A DNA stretch of 64,000 nucleotides from Yponomeuta sedellus (taxonomy: Eukaryota > Arthropoda > Insecta > Lepidoptera > Yponomeutidae): positions 2,709,304-2,773,303 of the forward strand of contig OW203749.1 in the NCBI GenBank assembly GCA_934045075.1, written 5' to 3'. The position numbers and the translations under genes are program-made. Positions 1 to 10,566 of this stretch are shown in pieces. The notes under the pieces are model-generated. The model saw nothing but the letters and a program-made list of their open reading frames with translations, searched no databases and was not told where the DNA came from. The stretch's first letter is position 1; each line of letters opens with the position of its first letter.

Positions 1-172
1 TTTCCTCACGATGTTTTCCTTCACAGTTAGCGTGTGGTATTGAGACTACAAATTCGCAAATGTACGTAACTTTGAACTTAAACAAAGTCATTGGTACATG
101 CCTGCAGTCGGGATCGAACCTGGGGCTCTCGCTTGCCAGTCCATGGTTCTACCCACTGAGCCACCACCATTA
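1..172 (-). mobile_element. tRNA-derived SINE, family T4
   Basis: On the minus strand, A-box-like TGGCTCAGTGGGTAGA is followed by B-box-like GGTTCGATCCC. The upstream part, CTGTGAAGGAAAACATCGTG on the minus strand, recurs near 12280 as a dispersed motif. Confidence 0.55.
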
Positions 173-442
173 GCATTTTCACATTATGCTATTATGGATT
201 TCCGCAAAGTAACGCCTGATGCAGATGCCCTACAACAACTTAACCTCACGCCTGTATCCCAGATGGGTAGGCAGAGGCCAGGGACTGCCACTTGCCACGA
301 TCCTGACAGATCACCTTCGCTTCATCAACGTTCATAAGTTGTTGCGTGCACGCACGCCGGTTCCGGGTACATTTTATGAAGGCTGGGAAAGAGACCGGAA
401 ATAATTTTGATTCTAATTCAGCGGTGGCAACGAGAGAGACAG

Positions 443-966
443 CGGATTCGGTACGCTCCATACCATTTCTGTTCGTCTGAAAAGTTGTCTGCCGAACACC
501 ATTATAGTATCAATAGACGATCGAACTTGGTACAGGCCGGAAAGCGGGTTTGGCATAGGTACCATCGGTACGAAATAGAACTCGAAATAGTAGGTATTAA
601 TTCCCAATAATTCCCCTAATATTGTGAGACATTTGACTAATGCTCTGGCATTTAGTATTGTTAATGGCAATCACGAAATCCTATTAGGTTTAGGTACATA
701 TGGCAACTGATGTATTTGGTTTTAAGATGATTTGAGAAAAGATGGTAAGAGTGGAGTTTTTTTTCCGCTGCATTTTTCTCCGCTACAATACGGCCCGAAG
801 ACAGCGGGTTACATGTTAAATTGTGCATTGACATTCAGCAAACAGAATGTAAATTATTTACGTTGAAATAAATTGATTTAAATTGAATTAAGTTCGGCAG
901 ACAACTTTCTAGAAGAATGGATATGGTATGGAGCGTACAGAATCCGGTCCGTACCAAGTTCGATCG
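443..966. repeat. Inverted-repeat region with LINE 3'-tail repeat inside
   Basis: Positions 443-497 and 891-948 are near-inverted copies (around GTACGCTCC and AGTTGTCTGCCGAAC). Positions 518-536 and 949-966 are a second inverted pair. Between them, 745-895 matches the opposite strand of 13440-13610, a dispersed LINE 3'-end-like repeat. No coding sequence was recognised. Confidence 0.45.
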
Positions 967-1009
967 TCCGTCCGTGAGTTTTCCTACACCGTTAGTTTCA
1001 GTGACACCT

Positions 1010-1260
1010 TCTCAACTCCACAGATACGTCCACGGGTGCCTGCAGTCCTGCAGCGACGCGGAGGCCTGTAACGGAGCCCGGCGCTTCGCCCCCGCCTGGC
1101 AGGCCAGCGCGATACTTGCCGCTGCAGCCTTCACCGCTCTCGCCAGCTAACGGCCTGGCCGCCATATTGAAAAGGGAAGCCATTTTGAAACGGGACGCCA
1201 TTTTGTAAGCAGCCATTTTGAATTTTCGATCAGAGGTTGTTTGTAATAACACGTGACGCT
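1010..1260. promoter_or_regulatory. CpG-rich stretch with four GCCAT motifs
   Basis: This is a GC-rich segment followed by four GCCATNTTG-like motifs within ~65 bp (about 1158-1225). The first, GCCGCCATATTG, resembles the YY1/Pho consensus. No exon was recognised, and the function is inference only. Confidence 0.25.
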
Positions 1261-1321
1261 CATTCTTCTAGTTAAATATGGAACGGGTCTAATCGCGATT
1301 ACGTTTTTATTTGGTCATGTG

Positions 1322-1393
1322 TCTGATATCAACTCTTTGTAAGTATGTCCCCACTGCTGGGGCACGGGTCTCTTTCTGCATCGCAGGAAGGTT
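1322..1393 (-). mobile_element. 5S-derived SINE, 3' fragment
   Basis: The fragment holds the 3' block TATGTCCCCACTGCTGGGGC and the adjoining GCACGGGTCTC and GCAGGAAGG. Confidence 0.6.
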
Positions 1394-1634
1394 TATTAGG
1401 TAAACTTAATTATCTTATTTTCGTTTCCCCAAGGTTCTCCAACCGTCCTGTGGTAACATGTAGGCTGAAGTGGCGAGCAATATGCTAGTACACATAAAAA
1501 TTGGTTAATAAAATATATATTTCTTAATATAGTATTTGGCCTAACGAACCAATAATTTAACGTATAATTGAAAGCGTAAACGTAGAGGATGGCTATAATC
1601 TCTTTCATTGAATTAGAAAAATCAATGTCTCTAA

Positions 1635-1740
1635 TCCTCCACCTCCCAACCCGGAATTGGCCCCCGTGGTGGAATATGGCCAAACCTTCCGGCAATGCAG
1701 GAAGACCCGTGCCTCGGCAGTTGGGACGTACAAAGGTTGA
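1635..1740 (+). mobile_element. 5S-derived SINE, 3' fragment
   Basis: This is the same 3' block in opposite orientation to 1322-1393, ending GGTTGA. Confidence 0.6.
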
Positions 1741-1743
1741 ATT

Positions 1744-2068
1744 TAAAAACCTATTTAGAGGCTAAAAATTCCACCCATGCCGGGATTCGAACCCGCGACC
1801 TCTGGCTATCCGTGCCAGCGCTCTTTCCAACCAAGTCAAACCAAGTAATTGGTTTTGTGGGGCCTTATTTATAACATGTAATGTGCTCTTTTATATTAAT
1901 TTAAAAAAAAACTGAGCTAATGGGCGACTCACCGGCATCAGTGAAAGCCATTTGCATCACTTGCAGCCCCGAGTACCTACTTTGCAGTTAGGTTTTACAT
2001 CGGAATGATATCGCTGTACACACATGATTATATTCTTTTTAATGCACAACTCGTGCTAAGGACAAATG
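1744..2068 (-). mobile_element. tRNA-derived SINE, family T1, with ~85-bp internal insertion
   Basis: The minus strand carries GGTTCGAATCC-like B-box sequence, the GCCTCTAAATAGGTTTTTA tail and the GATGTAAAACC module. The tRNA body is interrupted between 1836 and 1915. Confidence 0.65.
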
Positions 2069-2425
2069 TAAAAACCTATTTAGAGGCTAAAAATTCCACC
2101 CATGTCTCAGGTTGGATGTCTCTATTCGTGGCGTCACTAACCCTGTACAAAATATAATTCGCCCGGGTTCCATCCCACTTTATTTGTGTTTATCTACAAT
2201 CACCCACGTGTTTATTTCCAACCGAAGAACTCTTCGCTTTCGTCTGTTAGCGTTTTCATCTGTAAAAGAAAAGTTGTATATGGTGTTGTCTGGAAGAAAT
2301 TACTTTCAGTAATAAGGCCGCCACTTGTACTGTACCGTTCTTTTTTAAGTCTTATGTGATTCCTGGTGTAGGTACATGCAATAAAGAGTATACTATCTAT
2401 GTACCTATCTAAAATTAATGTTTCG
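2069..2425. mobile_element. T1 SINE fragment and LINE-like 3' tail
   Basis: A 5'-truncated T1 fragment occupies 2069-2107. From 2275 to 2412 there is a LINE/SINE 3' tail (GTCTGGAAGAAATTACTTT ... GCAATAAAGA ... CTATCTA) that recurs at 40417-40560 with a longer TCTA run. Confidence 0.5.
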
Positions 2426-2487
2426 TAGAAAAAAAACACATATTTTTTTAAAGTTTGATAGTAAAATTATTAAAATAAGATTATTTT

Positions 2488-2783
2488 TAAAAACCTATTT
2501 AGAGGATAATTCCGCCGATGCCTGGTCTCGAACCCGCGACCTCTGGCTACGTCGCAGATTACCTCAGTTGGGAGAGCGTGGCACGATTAGCCAGAAATCT
2601 TATTTATCGTGTAAGACGAGCAACCGACGACGCGAGCTCCGTCTCTGCTCACCATGATTAAGCTCTGCGAATCGGAGCGAAACCTGGTCGGACTCTTCCG
2701 ATATAACAACACCCGTAAGTAGATCCGGACTAAGTCTACTCTAAATAGGTTTTTAAAAATTGTCCTTAGCACGGGCTAGTGCA
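2488..2783 (+). mobile_element. Composite T1 SINE with extra module
   Basis: T1-like ends flank a module at 2607-2727 that recurs in reverse complement at 28020-28145 (TACTTACGGGTGTTG, CGCGAGCTCCGTC). No coding potential. Confidence 0.5.
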
Positions 2784-3370
2784 CTATAAAGAAATTATTC
2801 TTTATTGTACACCAGAGCACATATTAACGTTTTAAACACTATTTCAAGAAAATAACTAACAGCTTCTCGTAGTAGTGAGCGTGGCCGCTTCTTCCACTTT
2901 GGTAACCAAGATTTTGTAACCAGTTACCAAAGAAGCTGACATAACACTAGCTTACGGACACGAGAACGTCCGTCGGTAAGACGTTTACACGTTCAGTCTG
3001 GCGTCAGTAAATTCCATCAGTCTGTTAGACTGACGGCAGACTGGTTGTCTATTCAGAGGACTGATGGACTAGACTGACGGATATTCAAATATTTTGATGC
3101 TTCACCAGTCTGGCACCAATGGTTTGCTGGCAACGCCACTACCAGCGGTACTATTTAGTGTCGTTGCCAATCAACGACACTACCGCGCCCATTTTAGATC
3201 AAATTGTACAGCCAACACTACAAAGTTCAGAAATTTCAAAGGAGATACAGTTCACTGTATCTCCTTATCTGAGTTTTTACATTCGCCGCATTTGTCTACA
3301 CAATACCTTCTAACAAGCCATGTACTCCTGGTACTATTGGCAAAACTATTCTCACTTTCACTGTCCCATT

Positions 3371-3619
3371 TTATTTTGTTGATAAAAAAGTTAAGGAGAA
3401 GTATGATTTACTTTTTTTCCACTTAGTGGTTTGTGTAAATATCTGGTCGATGTATGTCCGCCTGGGACGACCCATACCAGCCCTTCCACTCACGTTCGCA
3501 ATATATATTTGTTTCGTCAATCTTTCTGCCTTCATCCTCTCCACATGTCCAAACCAACGCAAAATTCCTTTCGCAACATTTTCTTTCCGTCTAAGGCTCG
3601 TGATCGCGATTTGACCCAT
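3371..3619 (-). pseudogene. LINE ORF2 C-terminal relic
   Basis: The minus-strand reading includes LRWFGHVERMKAERLTKQIY and GRPRRTYIDQI, typical of the C-terminus after the reverse transcriptase of common insect LINEs. Only the end of the ORF is present. Confidence 0.55.
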
Positions 3620-3639
3620 TGAAATTATACTATCTCGGT

Positions 3640-4940
3640 TAGTTTCCTACACATTGACAAAGCATTCATAAATTTAATTGACCTTCCTCACTAGTCCCAT
3701 GTTGGGCTAATAAAGAATATTCATGCCTTCGTATGATGTGTTGGAGACACCCTATATAAGGCTTTCTGTGTTGAATATAGCTAATTAAAAAGTTATCCCA
3801 TGGCACGCAAGATAAGAAAGTAGATACAGTGCTACACAAGAAATAAGTCTCGCGGATTTACACTCGCGGTCTGAAAATGTTTACCACCTTAAGGTTGGTA
3901 ATTGCATGCACAAATCTATGCCACATGATCGATGATATTATGTGATTTGATTAGGCATAGAGCATAGAAGAAGCAATAGAGATTCACCCAAGCGAGGTTG
4001 CCATGGTTTTACAATCAATTTCTATTTTGATAAATGTCATTGAAAAAAATGCAATTATGTCAACTTTTAAATAAAGAAAAGAGTTTCATCATCAAAACGT
4101 CATGAATACTCTTTTTGTTAGAATCGATGCTACAACTATTAAAAAGTAATACGTACCTAGATATAGCATTTTAGACTTTACTGCACACAGAATCTAATTT
4201 GAAAACTGATAAACCGTAGATAGAATAAACATTTTTAGACTGCGACCGTACCTGCGCAGATGACCAAATTTTGGATGTGCGGCAAGTTTATCGACCAATC
4301 AGATAGTTTCATTTTATGGAAGGCCGCGCGCCTTTGTTGCTATTGGTTGATTCAACGTCATCGATGCAGGTGACTATTAGTTTGGCAATATTAGCGTGAG
4401 CGAAATAGGTAGCGCTACTGCGGCAATCAATTCTGCACGTTAACCGTATCGGTTAAAGATCATGTTGAATGTACTTATAGCTTCGGGTACTTTCGTTACA
4501 CTTCTTCCTAGTCTGCGCGAACGTAGATTCCCGAAGGGACTTTTATGATGTGTAGTACTGTAATAATATTGTCCACTAATAAGTTTTCTAGTCTGTTTAG
4601 TTCATAGTTAGATATTAAGGCCAACATAATCAATTTATATTAGGATAAGATATTGGATTGTCTACACAAATTCCTTAAGGCGCTTCGGGGCGCTCACTGG
4701 CGCCACCAATGGAATACCTAAAAATCCTAACTTTAAAAATACGTTTTTTTTTCAAAAAGTGATCATTAAAAGTCCTAATATCTGTGGGAACTATTTTTAG
4801 ATCACATAGCCTAGAAACATATAGTTTTCTCACTATCAGTGAGAAATGTTGCATAGGACAGATAAGTCCTTAACCAATATTGTAAAACATATAAATGTCA
4901 CAGTCAAAACTCTTAAACTGTCATATCACGGAAATCCTTA
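3640..4940. other. No gene seen; CCAAT/CRE-like cluster at 4240-4400
   Basis: The region is AT-rich without an open frame worth calling. Around 4250-4370 there is GACCAATCAG, an inverted ATTGG, TGCGCAG and an AACGTCATCG motif, which resembles a housekeeping promoter. No adjoining exon was found. Confidence 0.25.
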
Positions 4941-4948
4941 GTCATATA

Positions 4949-5108
4949 GAGGTCCCGGGTTCGAATCCCGGCTGGAAAAAAAAAACCCAGGTCTTGATTG
5001 TTTACATGTTTGTGATGTCGTTGTTTCTGGTTCCCACGACACAGGGTAACCTAGCGTGGGGCCAGAAGCAATGTATGTGCCTGTGTGTAAATGTTAATGT
5101 TATATTTT
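4949..5108 (+). mobile_element. tRNA-derived SINE, family T2, 5' truncated
   Basis: The copy starts at the B-box region (GGTTCGAATCCC) and includes the TGTTTACATGTTTGTGATGT and CACGACACAGGGTA modules. It is inverted relative to the copy at 5205. Confidence 0.7.
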
Positions 5109-5204
5109 AAACGAGATCCTTATCTTCCATCCGGCAGCATCCGAGTGGTCCCTTCACCCATCTAGTGTGGAGTGAAGATGCCACTGGACGTTGTATATAC
5201 ACAG

Positions 5205-5394
5205 TTGTACATACAGGCACATACATTGCTTCTGGTCCCACACTAGGATACCCTGTGTCGTGGGAACCAGAAACAACGACATCACAAACATGTAAACATC
5301 CAAGACATGGTTTTTTTTCTCCCAACCGGGGTTCGAACCCGGGACCTCTTGCATGGTAGGCATGCGCTACCGCTGCGCCACAGAGGTCGTCAAT
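5205..5394 (-). mobile_element. tRNA-derived SINE, family T2
   Basis: This is a full-length T2 copy. The tRNA-like head on the minus strand is GACCTCTGTGGCGCAGCGGT, followed by a B box and the conserved 3' module. Confidence 0.75.
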
Positions 5395-5404
5395 CATCTC
5401 ATTA

Positions 5405-5600
5405 CGTAGATGCAGAGGCCTTATCTTACGAAGGCACACATCGTGAGGAGACCTGAGGGTCTGATGTGTTTAAATCCCTCAGCACTTGAAATTGATAACC
5501 CGCGGTGGGCACGCCTGGTAATTAAGCCCATTCTCGGCAGGGGCCTCTGCCCCTCTCTGAGAGGGGCAGAGGCGCCTTCGCCCTGCAGTGGGACTAAGTA
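5405..5600 (+). repeat. LINE-like 3' tail with GC inverted repeat
   Basis: The sequence CGTGAGGAGACCTGAGGGTC and a GGGGCCTCTGCCCC/GGGGCAGAGGC hairpin look like the tail of a dispersed insect LINE. I could not assign the family. Confidence 0.35.
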
Positions 5601-5670
5601 CTATTTGGACCCGGAAAAATATCGTAGCCAATTTTTGTTAATCTTTTACGAAGAAGTTTATAACATAATA

Positions 5671-5862
5671 TGTACATACAGGCACATACATTGCTTCTGG
5701 CCCCACACTAGGATACCCTGTGTCGTGGGAACCAGAAACAGCGACATCACAAACATGTAAACATCCAAGACCTGGGTTTTTTTGTTCCCAGCCGGGGATC
5801 GAACCCGGGACCTCACGCATAGCAGGCAGATGCGCTACGGCTGCATCACAGAGGTCGTCAAT
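5671..5862 (-). mobile_element. tRNA-derived SINE, family T2
   Basis: Full-length T2 copy in the same orientation as 5205-5394. The flanks are AT-rich and hold nothing else I recognise up to 6145. Confidence 0.75.
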
Positions 5863-6145
5863 TCTAAATAAAATTATACAATGTTTAATATTTACTTAAT
5901 ATATGCACTGCAATTGAAACTTGAATATATCCTAATGATTTTTAATACGAATGGCCTATTCTAATTTAAATATAACAAAATCTTTGCTACGTAAACCTAA
6001 AAATGATAACAGGAAGAATATGTAGTATAATACTTTTTATTGAATTAGTTTAAGCATTTAATTTTATACATTGCAATACAAAAACCATAGGATATGTCTT
6101 TACATGCTAAATAAAATTTATTGAAATACCACATAATTATTCGTT

Positions 6146-6358
6146 TTATTTCGCTTCATTTGAGGCCTCCTTCCCTGACCTGGTCCACTGGTCTTCCCTT
6201 CTAGCCAAGTGTCCCGCCCATCTCCACTTTAAGTCTGTGATCCGCTTACCAACGTCTTCGACCTTGGTTCTTCGACGAATTTCTACGTTGGGTACGCGCT
6301 CCACAAGCGATATGACCAGCACTACCAGGATACGGGTGTGAATCTCAGAAAAGCACAA
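6146..6358 (-). pseudogene. LINE ORF2 C-terminal relic
   Basis: The minus strand reads NVEIRRRTKVEDVGKRI and DLKWRWAGHLARR, the same C-terminal domain as at 20411-20710. It is truncated at both ends. Confidence 0.55.
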
Positions 6359-6570
6359 TTTAAAAATATGCTTAAGCGTTTTCTGTTAAGTAGTCTGTAG
6401 ACATAAAATAATATTGTGGATAATTTTAGTTGTGTAGAAGATAATGTTAATTTAGTAAGATAAAAAGTACTGTTACCAAGAGCTTGCCGATAAACTGCAT
6501 TGGCAGTTTGGCAAACTATTGATATTGTAATCTTGCATTGTTTACAGTGAATATATGAATAAATAATAAG

Positions 6571-6934
6571 TAACGCTGCAAGCAATAACGACTCGTAAGT
6601 CTACTAGTATAAGGCTCAAAACTCTATGACATGAAGCTGTTCTAGAGTCGTTGCCACGGGCACCAAGGGTAGGGTACGTCCGGGAATGTTCTAGAACCCT
6701 TGCCGGCGGATATAAATAGCGGCCGCCGCGGCCTGTTGTCAGTTCCGTTTGGAAGAGCGAAGAGAGAACTTCGAGCGAACATACCTGCGATACGAGCGAT
6801 AACCTACGACCTCAGCTATACTATTGGACTTGCGATTTGGATTCTTCCTGTGGACTTAGTGTTGTGAAGACCTGCAGACCAGACCCTGCGTGAATAAATC
6901 CTAAGCTGACTCTAGAACCCTAGCCCGTAACAAT
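6571..6934 (+). mobile_element. Solo LTR with HSE, TATA box and initiator
   Basis: A second copy lies at 49899-53120. U3 has GAATGTTCTAGAA (6684-6696), a TATAAATA box (6711) and the arthropod initiator TCAGT (6739). AATAAA lies at 6893 and the end is CCCGTAACA. The order fits U3-R-U5. No retroviral-type ORF is attached here. Confidence 0.6.
6684..6743 (+). promoter_or_regulatory. Heat-shock-type core promoter in the LTR
   Basis: Alternating GAA-TTC-GAA pentamer units sit ~15 bp upstream of TATAAATA. TCAGT is ~28 bp further on. The spacing is as in an insect hsp-type promoter. Confidence 0.5.
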
Positions 6935-7206
6935 ATTCATATTATGTACCTACTACTAACATAGTATAGGTCACCATTGTTACTAAACTATCAGGGCATT
7001 GCCTGAAATAAATGAATACAAATTACAATAGGCATGACGAAAGATTTTCTAATCCTCTTCCATAATCCGTGGACTCGTTTATTATTTACAAAAAAAAAAC
7101 CTATATTTCAGTAAAAAACTAAACTTTACCGAAGGTAAAAGCCATTATTCTAAAACTATTTTTAACTCAGTGGGGAAAACAGCTCGCAGTGTCATGGCGT
7201 CGAGTG

Positions 7207-7299
7207 TGACGTCACGCCCAGGTAAACAAACCTCGTAATCACTAGTAGTCACAACAAAGCACTGGTAAAGTTTACCAATGTTAACTAAGCGTGACGTCA
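7207..7299. promoter_or_regulatory. Two TGACGTCA palindromes
   Basis: Consensus CRE octamers lie at 7207-7214 and 7292-7299. The second is embedded in the perfect palindrome GCGTGACGTCACGC. They lie ~500-590 bp past the CFAP91 stop. Function unknown. Confidence 0.3.
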
Positions 7300-7354
7300 C
7301 GCGGTGTGATGGGTGTTTCAGTCGAAATGGCTGAAAGAAGTATTATAATACTTT

Positions 7355-7708
7355 GTCGATATCGACCCATGTATGTCCCCACCGCTGGGGCACGGGTTAG
7401 GCCATACTCCACCACGGGGACCAAGTCCGGGTTGATGGAGGATTATAAGGCAGTGGCGGGCCCTAATGTCAGAAGTTATCAAGCCGCCCAAGAGGCCTCT
7501 GACATGGCTTAACGACTGTCATTACATGACAGCCGGCACCAACGGCTTAACGTGCCTTGCGAAGCACGGAAGCGCTCGGAAAAATGCCACTAGCGGTAGT
7601 CACGGGACGGTCACCCACCCTGCACCTGACCGCGCCTGTTGTTGCTTAACTCAAGTGATTGATTCCAATCACTCGGTTCGACTAGGCCACGAGCGCTTCA
7701 TATTATAT
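7355..7708 (-). mobile_element. 5S-rRNA-derived SINE, near full length
   Basis: The minus strand starts GTGGCCTAGTCGAACCGAGT and continues GTTAAGCAACAACAGGCGCG and GGGTGACCGTCCCGTGACTA, resembling the 5S rRNA box A to box C region. It ends in the GCAGTGGGG..GACATAC tail. It may lie in the CFAP91 3' UTR. Confidence 0.7.
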
Positions 7709-7795
7709 CGTCACGCCTACTATTGTGATCGTTATGTTCAAGGTAATGACTTGGGATTTAATGCTCGTATTCGATTCTGAAGTAAATCCCCCCCT

Positions 7796-7938
7796 TTAGG
7801 CGTCCTCAGGGCTCTCCCCCTCCGATCCCTCCTCCTCTATTCCCGCTAGCGTCTCTGGCATGTAGGATTCGGTGATGGTTCCTGGCAGCGCGAGTGTGCC
7901 TTGAAAAGACGTCGAGGCGGCCAAGTCCTCGGTCATTT
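7796..7938 (-). CDS. CFAP91: CFAP91 terminal exon with stop
   Basis: The terminal coding exon follows acceptor TTCCAG. It reads MTEDLAASTSFQGTLALPGT, ITESYMPETLAGIEEEGSEG, then ESPEDA and TAA. The acidic tail is typical of a protein end. The nearest AATAAA on this strand that I noticed is near 7077-7083, with a SINE between. Confidence 0.7.
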
Positions 7939-8032
7939 CTGGAAGGAAACAAGTTGTAGGAGTACTGAGAAGTCATGACATAAAGGAATATAATTATATT
8001 CTTTTTAATGAACTAACCCGTGCTACGGACAA

Positions 8033-8248
8033 TTTTAAAAACCTATTTAAGGGGCTGCAAGTGATGCAAATTACTTCATCCAGATGTCGCTGCCAGTACG
8101 TAATACAGAGAGTATTGTAAAGAGGTTCGGAATTTCCGGTGAAGCGCCCATTAGCTCAGTTGGAAGAGCGCTGGCATGTATAGCCAGAGGTCGCGGGTTC
8201 GAATCCCGGTATGGGTGGAATTTTTAGCCTCTAAATAGGTTTATAAAG
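8033..8248 (+). mobile_element. tRNA-derived SINE, family T1
   Basis: The body GCCCATTAGCTCAGTTGG..GAGCGCTGGC with B box GGTTCGAATCCC ends in GCCTCTAAATAGGTTT. The 5' part is fused to an inverted piece of the same family. Confidence 0.7.
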
Positions 8249-8339
8249 GAATATAGGTACTTTAGAGTTGGCTATGCCGAATTGTAGGTATTGCAAAATA
8301 GTAATAATGCAGCTTATACGTATACGTCCCACTGCCTTC

Positions 8340-8812
8340 TGCCTTCTGTGGGCGTGCCTTACTGTCAGAAGTTATCAAGCCGCCCGTAAGGCCTCTGATA
8401 TGGCTTAAAGACTGCCATTACATGATAACCGGCCCTTGCGAAGCATGGAAGCGCTCGGAAAAAATGCTATTAGCAGTAGGCCTGGGTATCCCGCACCTGA
8501 CCACATCTTCTTCTTCTTTTTCAGGCTATATTATGTAGTCCACTGCCGGACATTGCCCTCCCCTAATTAGCGCTATAGCGCCCTGTCTTCAGCTTGCCGC
8601 ATAGAGCATCTGCCTGCAGTTTTTCGCAGATCGTCATCCCACCTAGTCGGAGGGTGTCCTATACTACGTTTGCCGAGTCGCAGTCTCCAATCAAAAACAC
8701 GTTTAGGTACTCCAACGGTTGCCGGTTCTGTTCCTGACCGCGCCTGTTTTCGCTAAACCCAAATGATTGATTCCAATTCCAATCACTCGGTTCGACTAGT
8801 TCACGAGCGCTT
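8340..8812 (-). mobile_element. 5S-derived SINE split by a LINE tail
   Basis: SINE sequence occupies 8340-8504 and resumes at 8733. A LINE C-terminal/tail fragment (8505-8732, minus) sits between near-identical 9-bp repeats CCTGACCAC/CCTGACCGC, consistent with a target-site duplication. Confidence 0.6.
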
Positions 8813-9756
8813 CTTGATACGAATACATAGTACAGACTTCAGTAATGGTGCGAGCTACAACATTAATGCTGTTTTTCAGTCTCAGCCGTGATTTACTGCA
8901 GTTGAAATGAAAATGAAAAGGTTTTATTCACAGTAGCGCAGATACTGCGGCTTAATGAACGTTACAATTCACACTACTAGGTGTCCATTTCAAAATCTAC
9001 ATAATTTTGGAGAATAAATGGACAAAAACTTAGTCTTTACAAAGTCCTTAATGAAGTCTTTAAATACAGACATCATTTATATCTAAATAATCCTTAATAT
9101 TACAGGAGCCCTTTTGGCACAAAGTGTACTTTACACATATTTTGAACCGCGCTTCAGTCAAACCTCATATATCTTCAGGGATTTTATTGTAGAAGCGTAT
9201 ACAATGCCCCATAAAGGATGTATTAACCATTGCCAGCCTAAATCTTGGGATCAAAAGTTTGTTTGTTTCTAGTATTTACATTGTGTTGGCTACCTGCAGT
9301 TTTAAAGTTGCTAATATTTTTCCCGACATACCTACATAATATTTTCAACGGGGCGGCTTATTCTCTTAGTGCTTTTTAGTTTTTATTTCAATGTTTTGTT
9401 TATTTTTTTAGTCTTAGTTCTGACGAAGAACAATAAATAAGAACTTTTTGTGAATGAATTGTATTTTAATATGCTGACATTTGTGATTTTTTTTAAATTT
9501 TATTGTTATAATTATTTAATTTGTACCAATTGGATGTTGCAACTTATGTATTTTTCTGTATTTATCTGAATAAATAAAAAAATCATTAGTCTGTTAGCTT
9601 TTAGAATATACCTCAGGCTCTAAAGTAGGCTTCGGTTTTCGCCAATTTTCGCCGGTTTTCGTGCTGATGATCGAGTAATGATTTCGAAATTAAGTGTCAT
9701 ATTAATTCCGATATTTCTATTACACGAATAAATCTCATTCTATCCGATAGTAGCCG
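8813..9756. other. AT-rich intronic DNA
   Basis: No open frame, tRNA-like body or repeat family that I recognise. Probably old LINE 3' sequence (AATAAATAAAA runs near 9570). Confidence 0.3.
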
Positions 9757-9955
9757 AGCTATTGACGACCTCTGTGGCACAGCGGTAGCGCATCTGCCTA
9801 CCATGCAAGAGGTCCCGGATTCGAACGCCGGCTGGGGACAAAAGGTCTTGGATGTTAACATGTTTGTGATGTCTTCGTTTCTGGTTTCCACGACACAAGG
9901 TATCCTAGTGTGGGGCCAGAAGCAATGTATGTGCCTGTGTGTAAATGTTATGTTA
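9757..9955 (+). mobile_element. tRNA-derived SINE, family T2
   Basis: Full-length T2 copy starting GACGACCTCTGTGGCACAGC, ending TGTGTAAATGTTATGTTATG. Confidence 0.75.
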
Positions 9956-10242
9956 TGTATATCGTCGGTATAAAGGTAAAACTCATTAACTGCTTTTCCA
10001 TTTTTTTATTTATAAACTGATAAATATTTTTGCCCAAAAATAACACTATCTAGTTTACTCATAAAAAAAATTACGATGGGTGAGCGTTTTTATTTCTGTG
10101 CTAAATATTAGGTACATTTAGTATCTCAAATTCACATAAGCGCAGTTTCTACGATTAGGCTCATTTGCAGTTACTGAATTTTACCTTTATATCGATGATA
10201 TTTTATAAGCTAACAGACCTTACTGGTGAGTAATTAACGTTT

Positions 10243-10537
10243 AAAAAACCTATTTAGAGGCTAAAAATTTCACCCATGCCGGGATTCGAACCCGCAACCT
10301 CTGGCTATCCGTGCCAGCGCTCTACCAATTGAGCAAATGGGCGACTCACCGGCATCAGTGAAATTTAGAACCTCTTTACACTATTCTCTGTATTACGTAC
10401 AGGCAGCGACATCTGACTTAAGCAAATTGCATTACTTACAGCCCCGACTACCTACTTTGCAGTTAGGTTTTTACATCGGAACGATATCACTGTACCCACA
10501 TGATTATACTATTTTTATTTTTAATGCACTAACCCGG
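10243..10537 (-). mobile_element. T1 SINE, left arm of an inverted pair
   Basis: A long T1 copy with tRNA body, CTGTATTACGTACAGG module and ACATCGGAACGATATC module. The next copy is in opposite orientation. Confidence 0.75.
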
Positions 10538-10566
10538 GTTAGTGCATTAAAATAAACTGTAATAAT

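Noticed and set aside
998..1252. Minus-strand ORF with repeated KMA motifs
   Set aside because: Produced by the four GCCATTTTG repeats. No splice or start context supports it.
5205..5394. True tRNA genes among the A-box/B-box copies
   Set aside because: All copies share SINE 3' modules, and the acceptor stems do not close as functional tRNAs. The many diverged dispersed copies indicate SINEs.
7466..7780. ORFs such as ..NDCHYMTAGTNGLTCLAKHG..
   Set aside because: They recur at every 5S-derived SINE copy in various frames and are SINE translations.
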